From the NCBI RefSeq assembly GCF_902459685.1, contig NZ_CABPSF010000002.1:434001-498000 (forward strand): DNA of 64,000 nucleotides, written 5' to 3'. The translations under genes were made by a program, and so were the position numbers. Positions 1 to 9,220 of this stretch are shown piece after piece; the stretch's first letter is position 1, and every line of letters starts with the position of its first letter. This DNA is from Pandoraea iniqua. Lineage in GTDB: Bacteria > Pseudomonadota > Gammaproteobacteria > Burkholderiales > Burkholderiaceae. Under the pieces are notes generated by a model. The model made no database searches. It was not told the origin of the DNA and worked only from the letters and a program-made list of their open reading frames with translations.

Positions 1-34
1 TCACGCTAGCCGATTTTCATTGCGGGGTGATTCG

Positions 35-2197
35 ATGGAGCCGTCAGTCATACAACAACAAGATCCCGACCTGCTGTGCATCAATACGCTGCGCACGCTC
101 TCGATCGATGCGGTGCAAAAGGCGCAGTCGGGGCACCCGGGAACGCCCATGGATGCGGCCCCGACGCTCTACTGCCTGTGGCAATGGTTTCTGCGCTACG
201 ACCCTGAACATCCGCATTGGCCCAACCGGGACCGCTTTGTGCTCTCAAACGGTCACGCGTGTGCGTTGCTCTACAGCCTGCTGCATCTGTGCGGCGTGAA
301 GGGGGAAGACCCCGACGCGCCGACACCGCAAACGTACGATGGGCTGGCCGTCACCCTTCAGGATCTGAAGACGTTCCGTCAGGCGGGCAGCCATTGCACG
401 GGGCACCCTGAGTACGGCTGGACGACCGGTGTGGAAACCACCACCGGGCCGCTGGGGCAGGGCATTGCCACCAGCGTCGGCATGGCGATTTCGCAGCGAT
501 GGCTCAGTGCTACCTACGATCGCCCCGGGTTGGCGCTGTTCGACCATAACGTCTACGCGCTATGTGGCGACGGCGACATGATGGAGGGGCTGGGCGCGGA
601 AGCGGCGTCGCTGGCGGGCCACCTGAAGCTTGCTAACTTGTGCTGGATCTACGACGACAACCACATCACCATCGAAGGCTCGACGCGACTGGCATTTACC
701 GAAGATGTCGCGGCACGGTTCATCGCTTACGGCTGGCATGTGGAATGCGTGAGCGACGCCAACGACCTTGCGCAATTGCGCGCGGCGTATCAACGGTTTC
801 TCGACACCGACGACGCACCGACGCTTATCGTCGTGCAAAGCCATATCGGCTACGGCGCACCGCACCGGCAAGACACGCGCGAAGCGCATGGTGAGCCACT
901 GGGCGAAGCCGAAGTCCGGCTGGCCAAGCAGTTCTACGGGATGGACCCGGATAAGCAGTTCGACATACCGGACGGCGTGACGGCGCATTTGCGCGACAAC
1001 TTCGGTCGCCGTGGTGCCGAGGCCTACGCCGCATGGGCCGCACAGTCCGCGGCCTACCGCGCGCAGTATCCCGATCTGGCTGACGCGCTGGCGCAAATGA
1101 GCGCCCGCAAGCTGCCCGATGACTGGGATGCCTCGCTCCCCACGTTCGATGCACCGGCACCCGACATCGCCACGCGTGCCGTATCGGGGCAGGTGCTCAA
1201 TGCTATTGCCGCACGCGTGCCGTGGCTGATCGGCGGCGCTGCCGACCTGTCGCCCTCGACGCTCACCCGGTTGACGTTCGACGGCGCCGGCGATTTTCAG
1301 CCGCCTGCGCCGGATGACGACGGCACGTATGCCGGCCGGAATTTTCATTTCGGCGTGCGCGAGCATGCCATGTGCGCCGTGGCCAATGGCATGAGTCTGT
1401 CGCTGCTGCGCCCGTTCGTGTCCAGCTTTCTGATCTTCACCGATTACTGCCGGGCCGCGTTGCGGCTGGGCGCCATGATGGAATTGCCGCTCATCACCAT
1501 CTGGACGCACGACTCCATCAGTCTCGGGGAGGACGGGCCGACGCATCAGCCAGTGGAGCAATTGGCGTCACTGCGCGCCATGCCGGGCATGATCGTTATG
1601 CGCCCGGCCGATGCCGGTGAAGTGGTGGAAGCGTGGCGATTCATCATGACGCTACGGCACACGCCGGTCTGTCTGGCCCTCACGCGCCAGCCGTTGCCCG
1701 TGCTGGACCGAACCCGCTACGCCAGTGCCAGCGGGGTCTCGCGCGGTGCTTATGTATTGATCGACGCCTGCGTTGACGCCGGTCTGGAAGACGCGACGCC
1801 GGACGTATTGCTACTGGCCTCGGGCAGCGAAGTGGCGTTATGTGTCGCGGCGTACGATGAACTCCGTCGCGAGGGCATTCTGGCGCGGGTGGTCAGCATG
1901 CCGTCGTGGGAGGTGTTCGAAAGCCAGTCGCAGGCGTATCACGACAGCGTGCTGCCGCCTGAACTCGCAGCCCGTGTGGCCGTCGAAGAAGCTTCGTCGT
2001 TCGGGTGGGAGCGCTACACCGGAATCGACGGCGCCATTCTGGGGCTGCACACCTTTGGCATGTCGGCGCCGCGTGAAGCGCTCGCGCGCCACTTCGGCTT
2101 CGACGTCACGCATGTCGTCGCCGCCGCTAAAGCGCAGATCATGAGCCATGGCGTCAAGCCTCGCTTGCCCGCCAACATCGCAGGGAAAACACCATGA
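35..2197 (+). CDS. tkt: Transketolase
   Basis: Thiamine-diphosphate enzyme moving two-carbon ketol units between sugar phosphates in the non-oxidative pentose phosphate pathway; cytosolic. The 720-residue length is usual for the family. Visible family features are the GHPG segment near residue 33, GHPEYGWTTGVETTTGPLGQG-type substrate and cofactor loop near 125, the thiamine-binding GDGDMMEG followed by DDN about 30 residues on, and the central pyrimidine-binding domain around FGVREHAM. I chose the ATG at 35 because GGGGTGA lies five bases upstream; an in-frame TTG at 20 is less likely. Its stop overlaps the ATG of the phosphoglucomutase gene (ATGA), so the two are translationally coupled. Family assignment is secure. 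Confidence 0.95.
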   Translation: MEPSVIQQQDPDLLCINTLRTLSIDAVQKAQSGHPGTPMDAAPTLYCLWQWFLRYDPEHPHWPNRDRFVLSNGHACALLYSLLHLCGVKGEDPDAPTPQTYDGLAVTLQDLKTFRQAGSHCTGHPEYGWTTGVETTTGPLGQGIATSVGMAISQRWLSATYDRPGLALFDHNVYALCGDGDMMEGLGAEAASLAGHLKLANLCWIYDDNHITIEGSTRLAFTEDVAARFIAYGWHVECVSDANDLAQLRAAYQRFLDTDDAPTLIVVQSHIGYGAPHRQDTREAHGEPLGEAEVRLAKQFYGMDPDKQFDIPDGVTAHLRDNFGRRGAEAYAAWAAQSAAYRAQYPDLADALAQMSARKLPDDWDASLPTFDAPAPDIATRAVSGQVLNAIAARVPWLIGGAADLSPSTLTRLTFDGAGDFQPPAPDDDGTYAGRNFHFGVREHAMCAVANGMSLSLLRPFVSSFLIFTDYCRAALRLGAMMELPLITIWTHDSISLGEDGPTHQPVEQLASLRAMPGMIVMRPADAGEVVEAWRFIMTLRHTPVCLALTRQPLPVLDRTRYASASGVSRGAYVLIDACVDAGLEDATPDVLLLASGSEVALCVAAYDELRREGILARVVSMPSWEVFESQSQAYHDSVLPPELAARVAVEEASSFGWERYTGIDGAILGLHTFGMSAPREALARHFGFDVTHVVAAAKAQIMSHGVKPRLPANIAGKTP

Positions 2198-3891
2198 ATG
2201 ATTTGTTAATGCCGACGCAGACGAGTCCGCCGGACAGTCCGTTCGCGGGCAAGACGCTGTCGCCGGACCATCTCGTCAATATCGCCCGTCTGGTCACGGC
2301 GTACTACGTGCGAATTCCCGATCCGGAAGTGGCCGCGCAGCGCGTGGCATTCGGCACGTCGGGCCATCGCGGTGTGTCGTCGCTCGCGACCTTCAACGAA
2401 ACCCACGTGCTCGCCGTGTGTCAGGCAATCTGCCGCTATCGCAGCGCGCAGGGCATCGACGGCCCGTTGTTTCTCGGCATCGATACCCATGCGCTGTCCG
2501 AACCGGCGTTCGCCAGTGCGATGGAAGTGTTCGCGGGCAACGGCGTCGAGGTCATGGTGGCCGCCGGCGGCGAATACACACCGACGCCCGCCGTCTCTCA
2601 CGCGATCCTGACGCACAACGTCGGGCGCACCGCTGGCTTTGCCGATGGCGTGGTCATCACGCCGTCGCACAATCCGCCTGATAACGGCGGCATCAAGTAC
2701 AACCCGCCGAATGGCGGCCCAGCGTCCTCCGAAATCACCGGCTGGATCGAGTCGCAAGCCAACGATCTGCTGCGCGACGGGCTGCGCGCTTTGCCTCGCG
2801 TCAGTTTCGATAAGGCCATGCGTGCGTCGACGACACACGGCTACGATTTTCTGAACAGCTATGTCGACGATTTGCGTCACGTCGTCGACATGACGTTGCT
2901 GCGCGACACCGGCATTCACATGGGTGTCGATCCGATGGGCGGGGCAGGCGTGCATTACTGGCAGGCCATCGCCGATCGTTACGACCTGAATCTTTCGGTC
3001 ACGCGCCACACGATCGATCCGACCTTCCGCTTCATGCCGGCCGATTGGGACGGGCAGATTCGCATGGACCCGTCGTCGCACTACGCGATGCAGCGGCTCA
3101 TTGCGCAAAAAGACAAATTCGACGTGGCGTTCGCGTGCGACACCGATCACGACCGCCACGGCATTGTGGCGCCGAGCGTCGGCCTGCTGCCGGCCAACCA
3201 CTATTTCTCGGTGCTGGTTCAGTACCTGTTCGCCGAGCGTCCGGACTGGCCGGCCAGCGCGGCGATCGGCAAGACGGTCGTCGGCAGCCAGTTGATCGAT
3301 CGTCTGGCAGCGAAGCTCGGGCGGCGGCTTTACGAGGTGCCGGTCGGATTCAAGTGGTTTGCGCCGGGGCTTCTCGACGGCTCGCTGGCAGTCGCGGGCG
3401 AGGAGAGCGCTGGGGCGAGTTTTCTGCGCCGGGACGGCACGGTCTGGACCACCGACAAGGATGGCTTGATTCCGGCGTTACTGGCGGGTGAAATGACGGC
3501 CCGCACCGGGCGCGACCCCGGCGAGCTTTACGTGAAGTTGACCGAAACCCTCGGGGCGCCGGTCGAAGCGCGTCGCGAGGCGAGTGCCACGCCGGCGCAG
3601 AAAGCCCGCCTCGCGGCGTTGTCGCCCGACCGGATTCATTCGACACGGCTGGCAGGCGAGCCCATCAACGCGATCCTCACGCGCGCCCCCGGCAACGATG
3701 CGCCGATCGGCGGGCTGAAAGTGATCACCGATCATGGCTGGTTCGCCGCCCGCCCGTCGGGCACCGAGAGCATCTACAAAATCTATGCGGAGAGCTTTCT
3801 GGACGACAGCCACTTGCAGCAGTTGCTGAGTGAAGCGCAGGCGCTCGTCGATCAGGCATTGGCGGGGGACGCAGCCAACACGTCAACGTGA
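2194..3891 (+). CDS. pgm: Phosphoglucomutase (alpha-D-glucose-specific)
   Basis: Interconverts glucose 1-phosphate and glucose 6-phosphate, linking glycolysis with polysaccharide and nucleotide-sugar synthesis. The 565-residue protein has the complete alpha-D-phosphohexomutase layout: TSGHRG near residue 54, the phosphoserine loop TPSHNPPDNGG near 156, the magnesium loop DTDHDRHG near 313, a sugar-binding GEESAGASF near 404, and the C-terminal phosphate-binding RPSGTES near 525. The start overlaps the transketolase stop by four bases. No terminator is obvious in the 32-bp gap before the convergent LysR gene. The length and motifs match the E. coli Pgm type rather than the ManB/AlgC type. Confidence 0.95.
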   Translation: MNDLLMPTQTSPPDSPFAGKTLSPDHLVNIARLVTAYYVRIPDPEVAAQRVAFGTSGHRGVSSLATFNETHVLAVCQAICRYRSAQGIDGPLFLGIDTHALSEPAFASAMEVFAGNGVEVMVAAGGEYTPTPAVSHAILTHNVGRTAGFADGVVITPSHNPPDNGGIKYNPPNGGPASSEITGWIESQANDLLRDGLRALPRVSFDKAMRASTTHGYDFLNSYVDDLRHVVDMTLLRDTGIHMGVDPMGGAGVHYWQAIADRYDLNLSVTRHTIDPTFRFMPADWDGQIRMDPSSHYAMQRLIAQKDKFDVAFACDTDHDRHGIVAPSVGLLPANHYFSVLVQYLFAERPDWPASAAIGKTVVGSQLIDRLAAKLGRRLYEVPVGFKWFAPGLLDGSLAVAGEESAGASFLRRDGTVWTTDKDGLIPALLAGEMTARTGRDPGELYVKLTETLGAPVEARREASATPAQKARLAALSPDRIHSTRLAGEPINAILTRAPGNDAPIGGLKVITDHGWFAARPSGTESIYKIYAESFLDDSHLQQLLSEAQALVDQALAGDAANTST

Positions 3892-3923
3892 TCGCACGGG
3901 CGTTGCCAATTTCCTCCCAACAC

Positions 3924-4841
3924 TTAGCGCAGTAGCGGCGGCAACGCGTCTTTCAGAAAGTCGACCAGCGCACGCACGGCGGGCATCATGCCCCGCCGCG
4001 TCGGGAACAGGATGGCGAGCCGGCCTTCCCGCGAGCGCCATTCCGGCAACACCACCTGCAACAGACCCGCGTCCATTTCGTTCGCACAGGCATACAACGG
4101 CATGCTGGCGATGCCCATGCCGGCGAGCGCGGCTTCTTTCAGGGCGGCGATGTTGTCGCTTTGCAGCCGCGTGTGAACGATCGGCGTGGTGACGGTGCCG
4201 TCCGTGCCGATCAGTCGCAACGACGTGACCGGTTCGTTGATCGACGCGTAGACCATCAGGTCGCCGTGCGGTAGCGCGTCCGGACGATCGATCGCCGGGT
4301 GACGCGCCAGATAGGCGGGGCTCGCGACCAGCCCCCAGTGCACCGTGCACAACGGGGCCTGCACCAGACTCGACGACTCCACTTCTACCGCCATCCCCCG
4401 CACGACGACATCGACGTTTTCTTCGATGAGATCCACCTGCCGGTTACTGGCTTGTACGGCCAGCCTGACCTTTGGGTACTGCTGCATGAAGCGGGGCAGC
4501 AGCTTGGCCAGCACGATGTCGGTCACGACAACCGGCATGCTGACGCGCACGAGCCCCGAGGGCTCGACGGTGCGCTGGCGAACCGCATCCTCACCCGCAC
4601 GGGCTTCCGCGATCATGGCCTTGCAATGCTCGTAGAGGTCCTGACCGGCGTCGGTCAGACTCAGCCGCCGGGAGGTGCGGTGGAGCAGCCGCACGCCAAG
4701 GTTGGCTTCCAGATCGGTAATGCGACGGGAAATTCGCGACTTGCTGACGCCGAGCCGCTCTCCCGCCGCCGTAAATCCATGCTGCTCAACGACCTGCGCA
4801 AACAGATAGAGGTCATTCAAATCAACCGAAACGGGGTTCAT
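3924..4841 (-). CDS. LysR-family transcriptional regulator
   Basis: A 305-residue LysR-type regulator with an N-terminal winged helix-turn-helix (residues about 8-66, with the typical AAGERLGVSKSRISRRITDLE recognition region) and a periplasmic-binding-like effector domain from about 95 to the end. It is divergent from the exported isochorismatase-like hydrolase and pirin genes, an arrangement that usually means the LysR controls its divergent neighbour. The shared 206-bp intergenic region holds an inverted repeat (4873-4896) and a second copy of its half-site, plausible binding sites. The effector is unknown. Confidence 0.9.
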   Translation of the reverse strand: MNPVSVDLNDLYLFAQVVEQHGFTAAGERLGVSKSRISRRITDLEANLGVRLLHRTSRRLSLTDAGQDLYEHCKAMIAEARAGEDAVRQRTVEPSGLVRVSMPVVVTDIVLAKLLPRFMQQYPKVRLAVQASNRQVDLIEENVDVVVRGMAVEVESSSLVQAPLCTVHWGLVASPAYLARHPAIDRPDALPHGDLMVYASINEPVTSLRLIGTDGTVTTPIVHTRLQSDNIAALKEAALAGMGIASMPLYACANEMDAGLLQVVLPEWRSREGRLAILFPTRRGMMPAVRALVDFLKDALPPLLR

Positions 4842-4872
4842 CGGGCATCCGCGGGTACGTGTGGGTAATGTT

Positions 4873-4896
4873 CATCGTTCTATACATGCAACGATG
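4873..4896. promoter_or_regulatory. Inverted repeat, likely LysR operator
   Basis: CATCGTT-N10-AACGATG, a 7-bp perfect inverted repeat, 32 bp upstream of the LysR start and on the far side from the isochorismatase gene. The half-site recurs as ATCGTCGTTGCAT at 4921-4933, whose reverse complement starts ATGCAACGA, as the right arm does. Position between divergent genes and the T-N11-A type core fit LysR binding; this is inference. Confidence 0.5.
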
Positions 4897-5047
4897 GGTT
4901 GTCAAATGACATATTTATCTATCGTCGTTGCATAAATATGATTCATTTCAACCGGCGCCGATGGGCACCGGACAGTCAGGCAGCGGCGCAGAGGTGCAGA
5001 GGTGCCGGGCCTTTTCCAGATCCAGATGCCTACGTTTCCCAAAGACC

Positions 5048-5803
5048 ATGAAAACCAAACCTTTCCTGAAGGCCGCCGCGCTCGCCGTTGCCGTTGCCAC
5101 CACTTCCGCAGTGACGGCGAATACCGCCAGCGCAGCCCCAGTCGCTAATGCTGCCAATGCCGCCAACGCCACCAGCGCGGTAGCCCCCTCGGGCGCACCG
5201 TACTCGCTGCTCTCGCGTGATAACACCGTGCTGGTGCTGGTCGATCATCAGATCGGCCTGTTCACTGGCGTACGCGATATGGACGTCGGCCAGCTCAAGC
5301 ACAACGTCGTGGCGCTGGCCAAGGCCGCGAAGACGCTCGGTATCCCGGTCATCATGACGGCCACCGTACCCGACGGCATGTGGGGTCCGACCATCCCCGA
5401 ACTGACCGCCGCGTTGCCGGGCGTGCCGGTGATTGCCCGGACGTCGATCAACGCGTGGGACGATCCCAACGTGCGCGCTGCCATCGAGAAGACCGGCCGC
5501 AAGCAGGTGTTGATTGCGGGCGTGTCGCTGGAAGTCTGCGCCACGTTCCCGGCACTGTCGCTCAAGGCGGCGGGCTACGATCCGCGTGTCGTGCTGGATG
5601 CCTCGGGCACGTTCACCGATGCGAAGCGTACGGTCGGCCTGCAACGACTCGCCGGTGCCGGCATTCCCGTCACCGACTACGCGACGGCTGGCGTAGAAAT
5701 GCTGCACGGCAACGACGATCCCAAGGCTGCACAGGTCTACGCCGATCTGGATATGCCGTTTGCCAACCTCGTGTGGCAGTACAAGAGCGCGCTGAGCAAG
5801 TAA
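5048..5803 (+). CDS. Exported isochorismatase-family hydrolase
   Basis: Cysteine hydrolase of the isochorismatase/nicotinamidase fold, 251 residues from the chosen ATG at 5048. Residues about 1-30 form a Sec signal peptide (MKTKPF, an Ala/Val-rich core, then TASAAP), which is unusual since most family members are cytosolic. The catalytic Asp is in VLVLVDHQIG, and the nucleophile Cys in the GVSLEVCATF segment near residue 178. A TTG-initiated frame extends upstream to 4928, but it would bury the signal peptide behind 40 unrelated residues. No strong ribosome-binding site precedes 5048. A pirin gene follows six bases after the stop, so the two are an operon. Substrate unknown; YcaC-like amidase is one possibility. 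Confidence 0.85.
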   Translation: MKTKPFLKAAALAVAVATTSAVTANTASAAPVANAANAANATSAVAPSGAPYSLLSRDNTVLVLVDHQIGLFTGVRDMDVGQLKHNVVALAKAAKTLGIPVIMTATVPDGMWGPTIPELTAALPGVPVIARTSINAWDDPNVRAAIEKTGRKQVLIAGVSLEVCATFPALSLKAAGYDPRVVLDASGTFTDAKRTVGLQRLAGAGIPVTDYATAGVEMLHGNDDPKAAQVYADLDMPFANLVWQYKSALSK

Positions 5804-5809
5804 GCCGAT

Positions 5810-6712
5810 ATGAACCCGTTCGCACGTATCTCGAAAGTCGTCGCCGGTCATGACATGACCATTGGCGATGCCTTTCGGGCCAAGCACTTTGAAGAGCGGG
5901 CATTCGACGGCCTGATGGACCCGGTCGTCATGCTCGATCACTTCCACATGACCGGCCCCACGTTTGCGCCGCATCCGCATGCGGGCATTTCGGCGGTGAC
6001 GTATATGTTCGAGGACGCCGTGGGGGCTCACGTCAACTACGACTCGCTCGGCAATCACGGCCCGATTCATCCGGGGGCGCTGCACTGGTTTGCGGCGGGG
6101 CGTGGCGCGGTGCATACGGAGCAGCCGGAGGGCGAAAACCAGCACGTGCATGCGTTGCAGATTTTCGTGAATCTGCCTGCCAGCAAGAAGTTCGATGCGC
6201 CCTATGCCGTGCATGCGGAGCCCCATGAAATTCCGGAGTTCAGGACGAAGGGAGTCCGTGTACGGGTGGCGTCAGGCAGCAGCAATGGCGTGGTAGCACC
6301 TCACACGCAGCAACTGCCCGAGCCGTTCACGTTGCTGGATGGATTTCTCTGGCCGTCGGCCGAATTCAGCCATGACGTGCCGCGGGGTTGGAGCGCGATG
6401 ATCTATGCCGTGTCGGGCGGATTGCACGTGACGGTCGATGAGAACGTCCGGCATCTGAACGAAGGGGAGGCCGTCGCGGTGGCTCTCGACGAACACGCCG
6501 CACAGGAGGCGATTGCCGTTCGACTCGCCGCTGAGGGGGATAGCCACTTTGTCGTGCTTTCCGGTCCTGCCCTGCACGAGCCGATCGCCAAGCATGGCCC
6601 GTTCGTCATGAACACGCGCGAACAGCTTGAAGACCGGATCAGGGCGTATCAACGCGGTGAGCTCGGGCAGCTTGTCATGCCACCGGTTCCGACCAACCAC
6701 GAACCACGGTAG
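5810..6712 (+). CDS. Pirin family protein
   Basis: Bicupin of 300 residues. The N-terminal cupin carries the pirin metal site: HPHAG near residue 56-60, then VHTEQPEGE near 102-109, giving the three His and one Glu that bind iron. Pirins include quercetin 2,3-dioxygenase-like enzymes and redox-sensitive regulators, and the sequence does not say which this is. It lies directly downstream of the isochorismatase-like gene and shares its promoter, so it probably takes part in the same LysR-controlled response. The C-terminal cupin domain (from about residue 180) lacks the metal ligands, as is normal for the family. Confidence 0.9.
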   Translation: MNPFARISKVVAGHDMTIGDAFRAKHFEERAFDGLMDPVVMLDHFHMTGPTFAPHPHAGISAVTYMFEDAVGAHVNYDSLGNHGPIHPGALHWFAAGRGAVHTEQPEGENQHVHALQIFVNLPASKKFDAPYAVHAEPHEIPEFRTKGVRVRVASGSSNGVVAPHTQQLPEPFTLLDGFLWPSAEFSHDVPRGWSAMIYAVSGGLHVTVDENVRHLNEGEAVAVALDEHAAQEAIAVRLAAEGDSHFVVLSGPALHEPIAKHGPFVMNTREQLEDRIRAYQRGELGQLVMPPVPTNHEPR

Positions 6713-6842
6713 CGATATGCCGGGGTCGCATGGGGCGGTGCATCCCGTTTCGTTGCAATTCTCATCAACGGCGATGCGGGGTCATCGACTTCGGCTATGC
6801 TGGCGGACATATGTGAAACACAGCCCCCCCGACCCCGTAGCT

Positions 6843-8021
6843 ATGTCCATTTCGGCCGTATTCATCAGCATTGCGATTCTGTCGTGCCTCATGAGCGTTG
6901 CCATTCTTGGCTCGCTGTTCCGGACGGGTGTCCCGGGCATACGCTTATGGGGCGTCGCAAGTGCCATGCTGGCTGTTACGGCGGGGCTGCTTCTGGCCGG
7001 GCCGACCGACCTGATCGTGGTGATCGCGAGCAGTCTGCTGGTGACCGCCTCGATGCTCGGCCTTCACGGTTTCCGGCAATTTCTGCATACCCGAACCACG
7101 TTCGCTTGGGAATACGTGGCGGTTGTCGCCATTCTCGTGCTGCTGGTCTACTGGACCTTTCTGTCGCCCCACGTGGACGCGCGCAGCGCCATGGTCTCTG
7201 GGTTCATCGCCTATGTGCGGTTCCAGATCGGCTGGATGGTGTTGAAGTACCGGCCCGCCGGCAGACCCAAATATGCCTATTACTTCGTGTCGATCGCGGC
7301 CGTGCTGGGGGCCGTCGTACATGGCGTGCGCTGCATCGCCTACGGACTCGGATTCGCCCACGAGACGGTGTTCTTGCAGGCGACGCCGCTGAACGTCATG
7401 TTCCTCGGCATGGCGACGCTGACGCTGCCGTGCCTGTCCGTCGGCATGGTGATGCTCGCGCATGACCGTCTGGCTGACCGGATGGAGCGACTGGCGACGT
7501 TTGACGATCTGACCGGTGTGCTGGCCCGACGCGCCTTCATCGCGCGGGCGGAGGCCATCCTCGAAACCGCCGTGGCGACGCGCTCGACGCTATCGATTGC
7601 AATCCTCGACATCGACAACTTCAAGGTCACCAACGACCGGTTCGGGCACGCCGCAGGCGACAAGACGCTCGCCCACGTGGCGTCCGTGATTTCGCGCGAA
7701 GTCCGGCAGGGGGATCTGGTCGGGCGAATCGGCGGTGAGGAATTTGCGCTGCTGCTGCCGTCAACAACACGAGAGGACGCCGGGCGCCTCGTCAACCGGC
7801 TGCGCGCCATCGTGGCGGCCTCGGGCGCCGGTGTTCAGGGGCGCGACGTGGTGTCTACCCTCAGTGCGGGTGTCGATGAGTTCGGCGAGGGCGATACACT
7901 GGCCGCCGTGATGGCGCGAGCCGACGCGGCCCTCTATGCCGCGAAAGCCAACGGCAGAAACTGCGTCGTCGTGGCGCCATCGGTGGCGTACCGGTCGCTC
8001 GCGTTGATGGAAGCGTCGTAA
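6843..8021 (+). CDS. Membrane-bound diguanylate cyclase (GGDEF)
   Basis: Makes the second messenger cyclic di-GMP from two GTP. Counting from the ATG at 6843 the protein has 392 residues. About residues 1-205 contain six or seven hydrophobic segments, which should place a sensory region in the inner membrane. A GGDEF domain follows from about 225, with the intact catalytic signature GGEEF and an inhibitory RxxD site (RQGD) five residues before it, so it is probably active and feedback-inhibited. The open frame extends further upstream to 6627 inside the pirin gene, but that stretch is unlike membrane protein and lacks a start signal. Transcribed alone; the signal sensed is unknown. Confidence 0.9.
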   Translation: MSISAVFISIAILSCLMSVAILGSLFRTGVPGIRLWGVASAMLAVTAGLLLAGPTDLIVVIASSLLVTASMLGLHGFRQFLHTRTTFAWEYVAVVAILVLLVYWTFLSPHVDARSAMVSGFIAYVRFQIGWMVLKYRPAGRPKYAYYFVSIAAVLGAVVHGVRCIAYGLGFAHETVFLQATPLNVMFLGMATLTLPCLSVGMVMLAHDRLADRMERLATFDDLTGVLARRAFIARAEAILETAVATRSTLSIAILDIDNFKVTNDRFGHAAGDKTLAHVASVISREVRQGDLVGRIGGEEFALLLPSTTREDAGRLVNRLRAIVAASGAGVQGRDVVSTLSAGVDEFGEGDTLAAVMARADAALYAAKANGRNCVVVAPSVAYRSLALMEAS

Positions 8022-8030
8022 GCATCGTAA

Positions 8031-8046
8031 GCGCGGTCATCCGCGC
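8031..8046. terminator. Short hairpin between convergent genes
   Basis: GCGCGG-TCAT-CCGCGC, a 6-bp GC stem with a 4-base loop, ten bases after the diguanylate cyclase stop and before the convergent acyl-CoA dehydrogenase stop. It lacks a T-run, so it is only a weak terminator candidate. Confidence 0.3.
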
Positions 8047-8088
8047 GATACGATGAGGCTCCCTAGACCTCCCAAGTCCCCACAAAGC

Positions 8089-9213
8089 TCACTCAGCCAG
8101 ACGCGCAAGATGATGCTCGGCCGTGCCGAATTGCGCGTTCATGACGGTCAGCCGCTTGAAGTACGCCCCCACGTTCAACTCCTCCGTCATGCCGATGCCG
8201 CCATGCAGTTGAATCGCGCCCTGACCGATGATGCTGGCCGCGCGCCCGAGCTGCACCTTCGCCATCGATTGCAGACGTGAGGCTTCGGGCAGATCGTCCG
8301 CCATCGCCATGTTGACGGCTAGCGCGATGGAGCGGGTCTGCTCCAGTGCCGCGTACATATCGACCTGACGATGCGCGAGGGCCTGAAAGCTCCCGATGGG
8401 CCGGCCGAACTGTTGACGGGTCTTGAGGTAATCCAGCGTGGCGTCGTGCAACACCTGCATGACCCCGAGCGCCTCACCGCACAGCGCAGCAATGCCCCAG
8501 CCGAACAGATCGTCGATCACCTCGGCACCACGCCCGGGCTCACCCAGCACGCTCTCCTGGGCGATTGCGACCTGATCGAATGACAGATGACACGCCCGGC
8601 CGCCATCAAGACGGGTGAAGTCGCGTTGCGTGAGACCCGGCGCATCGGCGGGCACCAGTAGCACTGTGAGCCCGTCGCGTTCGTGCGCCGCGCCTGCGCT
8701 GCGTGCCACCACGATGAAGAGTCCGGCCGAGGGGCCGTCGAACACCATGTGCTTGTCGCCGTGCAGCACCCAGCCGCCTGCCGCCGCACGCAGCGGTAGC
8801 TGCGACCAATACCGGTTCTGCTGCGCCCCCTGTTCGTAATACGCGAAGGCGGTGCGCAACTTGCCTTCGGCGAGGCCCGGCAAGTGGTTTGCCTGCTGCG
8901 TTGACGTGCCATGCGCACTGATCGCGCGTGCCCCGAGCACCGCCGTAGACAGGAACGGTTCAGTGGCCAGCGACTGGCCGAGCGCTTCGGTAATCAACAT
9001 GGCTTCGACCGGCCCGCCGCCGATGCCGCCCATGGCCTCGGGCAGCAACACGGCGAACCAGCCTAGTTCCGCCATCAGGCGCCAGTCGTCTTCGCTGAAC
9101 CCCGCGGGGCTGGCGATGAGCTTGCGGCGGCGCTCGTAGTCACCGTGCGCCCGCGCGAAGTCGAGCGCGCTGTCTTGCAGCATGCGTTGCAGTTCGTTTG
9201 TCGAGAAGTTCAT
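8089..9213 (-). CDS. Acyl-CoA dehydrogenase (small/second subunit type)
   Basis: Flavoprotein of 374 residues oxidising an acyl-CoA to the 2-enoyl-CoA. The three-part fold is visible: N-terminal helical domain, central beta domain with HGDKHMVFDG, and a C-terminal helical domain ending in GAIQLHGGIGMTEE, the usual FAD/CoA contact. The ATG at 9213 gives a normal N-terminus; the frame continues upstream but into the next gene. It lies seven bases after a second acyl-CoA dehydrogenase, the tandem arrangement typical of heteromeric dehydrogenases acting on bulky or branched acyl groups (FadE28/29-like). Last gene of the operon MHS transporter, CoA-transferase, dehydrogenase, dehydrogenase. Substrate unknown. 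Confidence 0.9.
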   Translation of the reverse strand: MNFSTNELQRMLQDSALDFARAHGDYERRRKLIASPAGFSEDDWRLMAELGWFAVLLPEAMGGIGGGPVEAMLITEALGQSLATEPFLSTAVLGARAISAHGTSTQQANHLPGLAEGKLRTAFAYYEQGAQQNRYWSQLPLRAAAGGWVLHGDKHMVFDGPSAGLFIVVARSAGAAHERDGLTVLLVPADAPGLTQRDFTRLDGGRACHLSFDQVAIAQESVLGEPGRGAEVIDDLFGWGIAALCGEALGVMQVLHDATLDYLKTRQQFGRPIGSFQALAHRQVDMYAALEQTRSIALAVNMAMADDLPEASRLQSMAKVQLGRAASIIGQGAIQLHGGIGMTEELNVGAYFKRLTVMNAQFGTAEHHLARLAE

Positions 9214-9220
9214 GGCGCGC

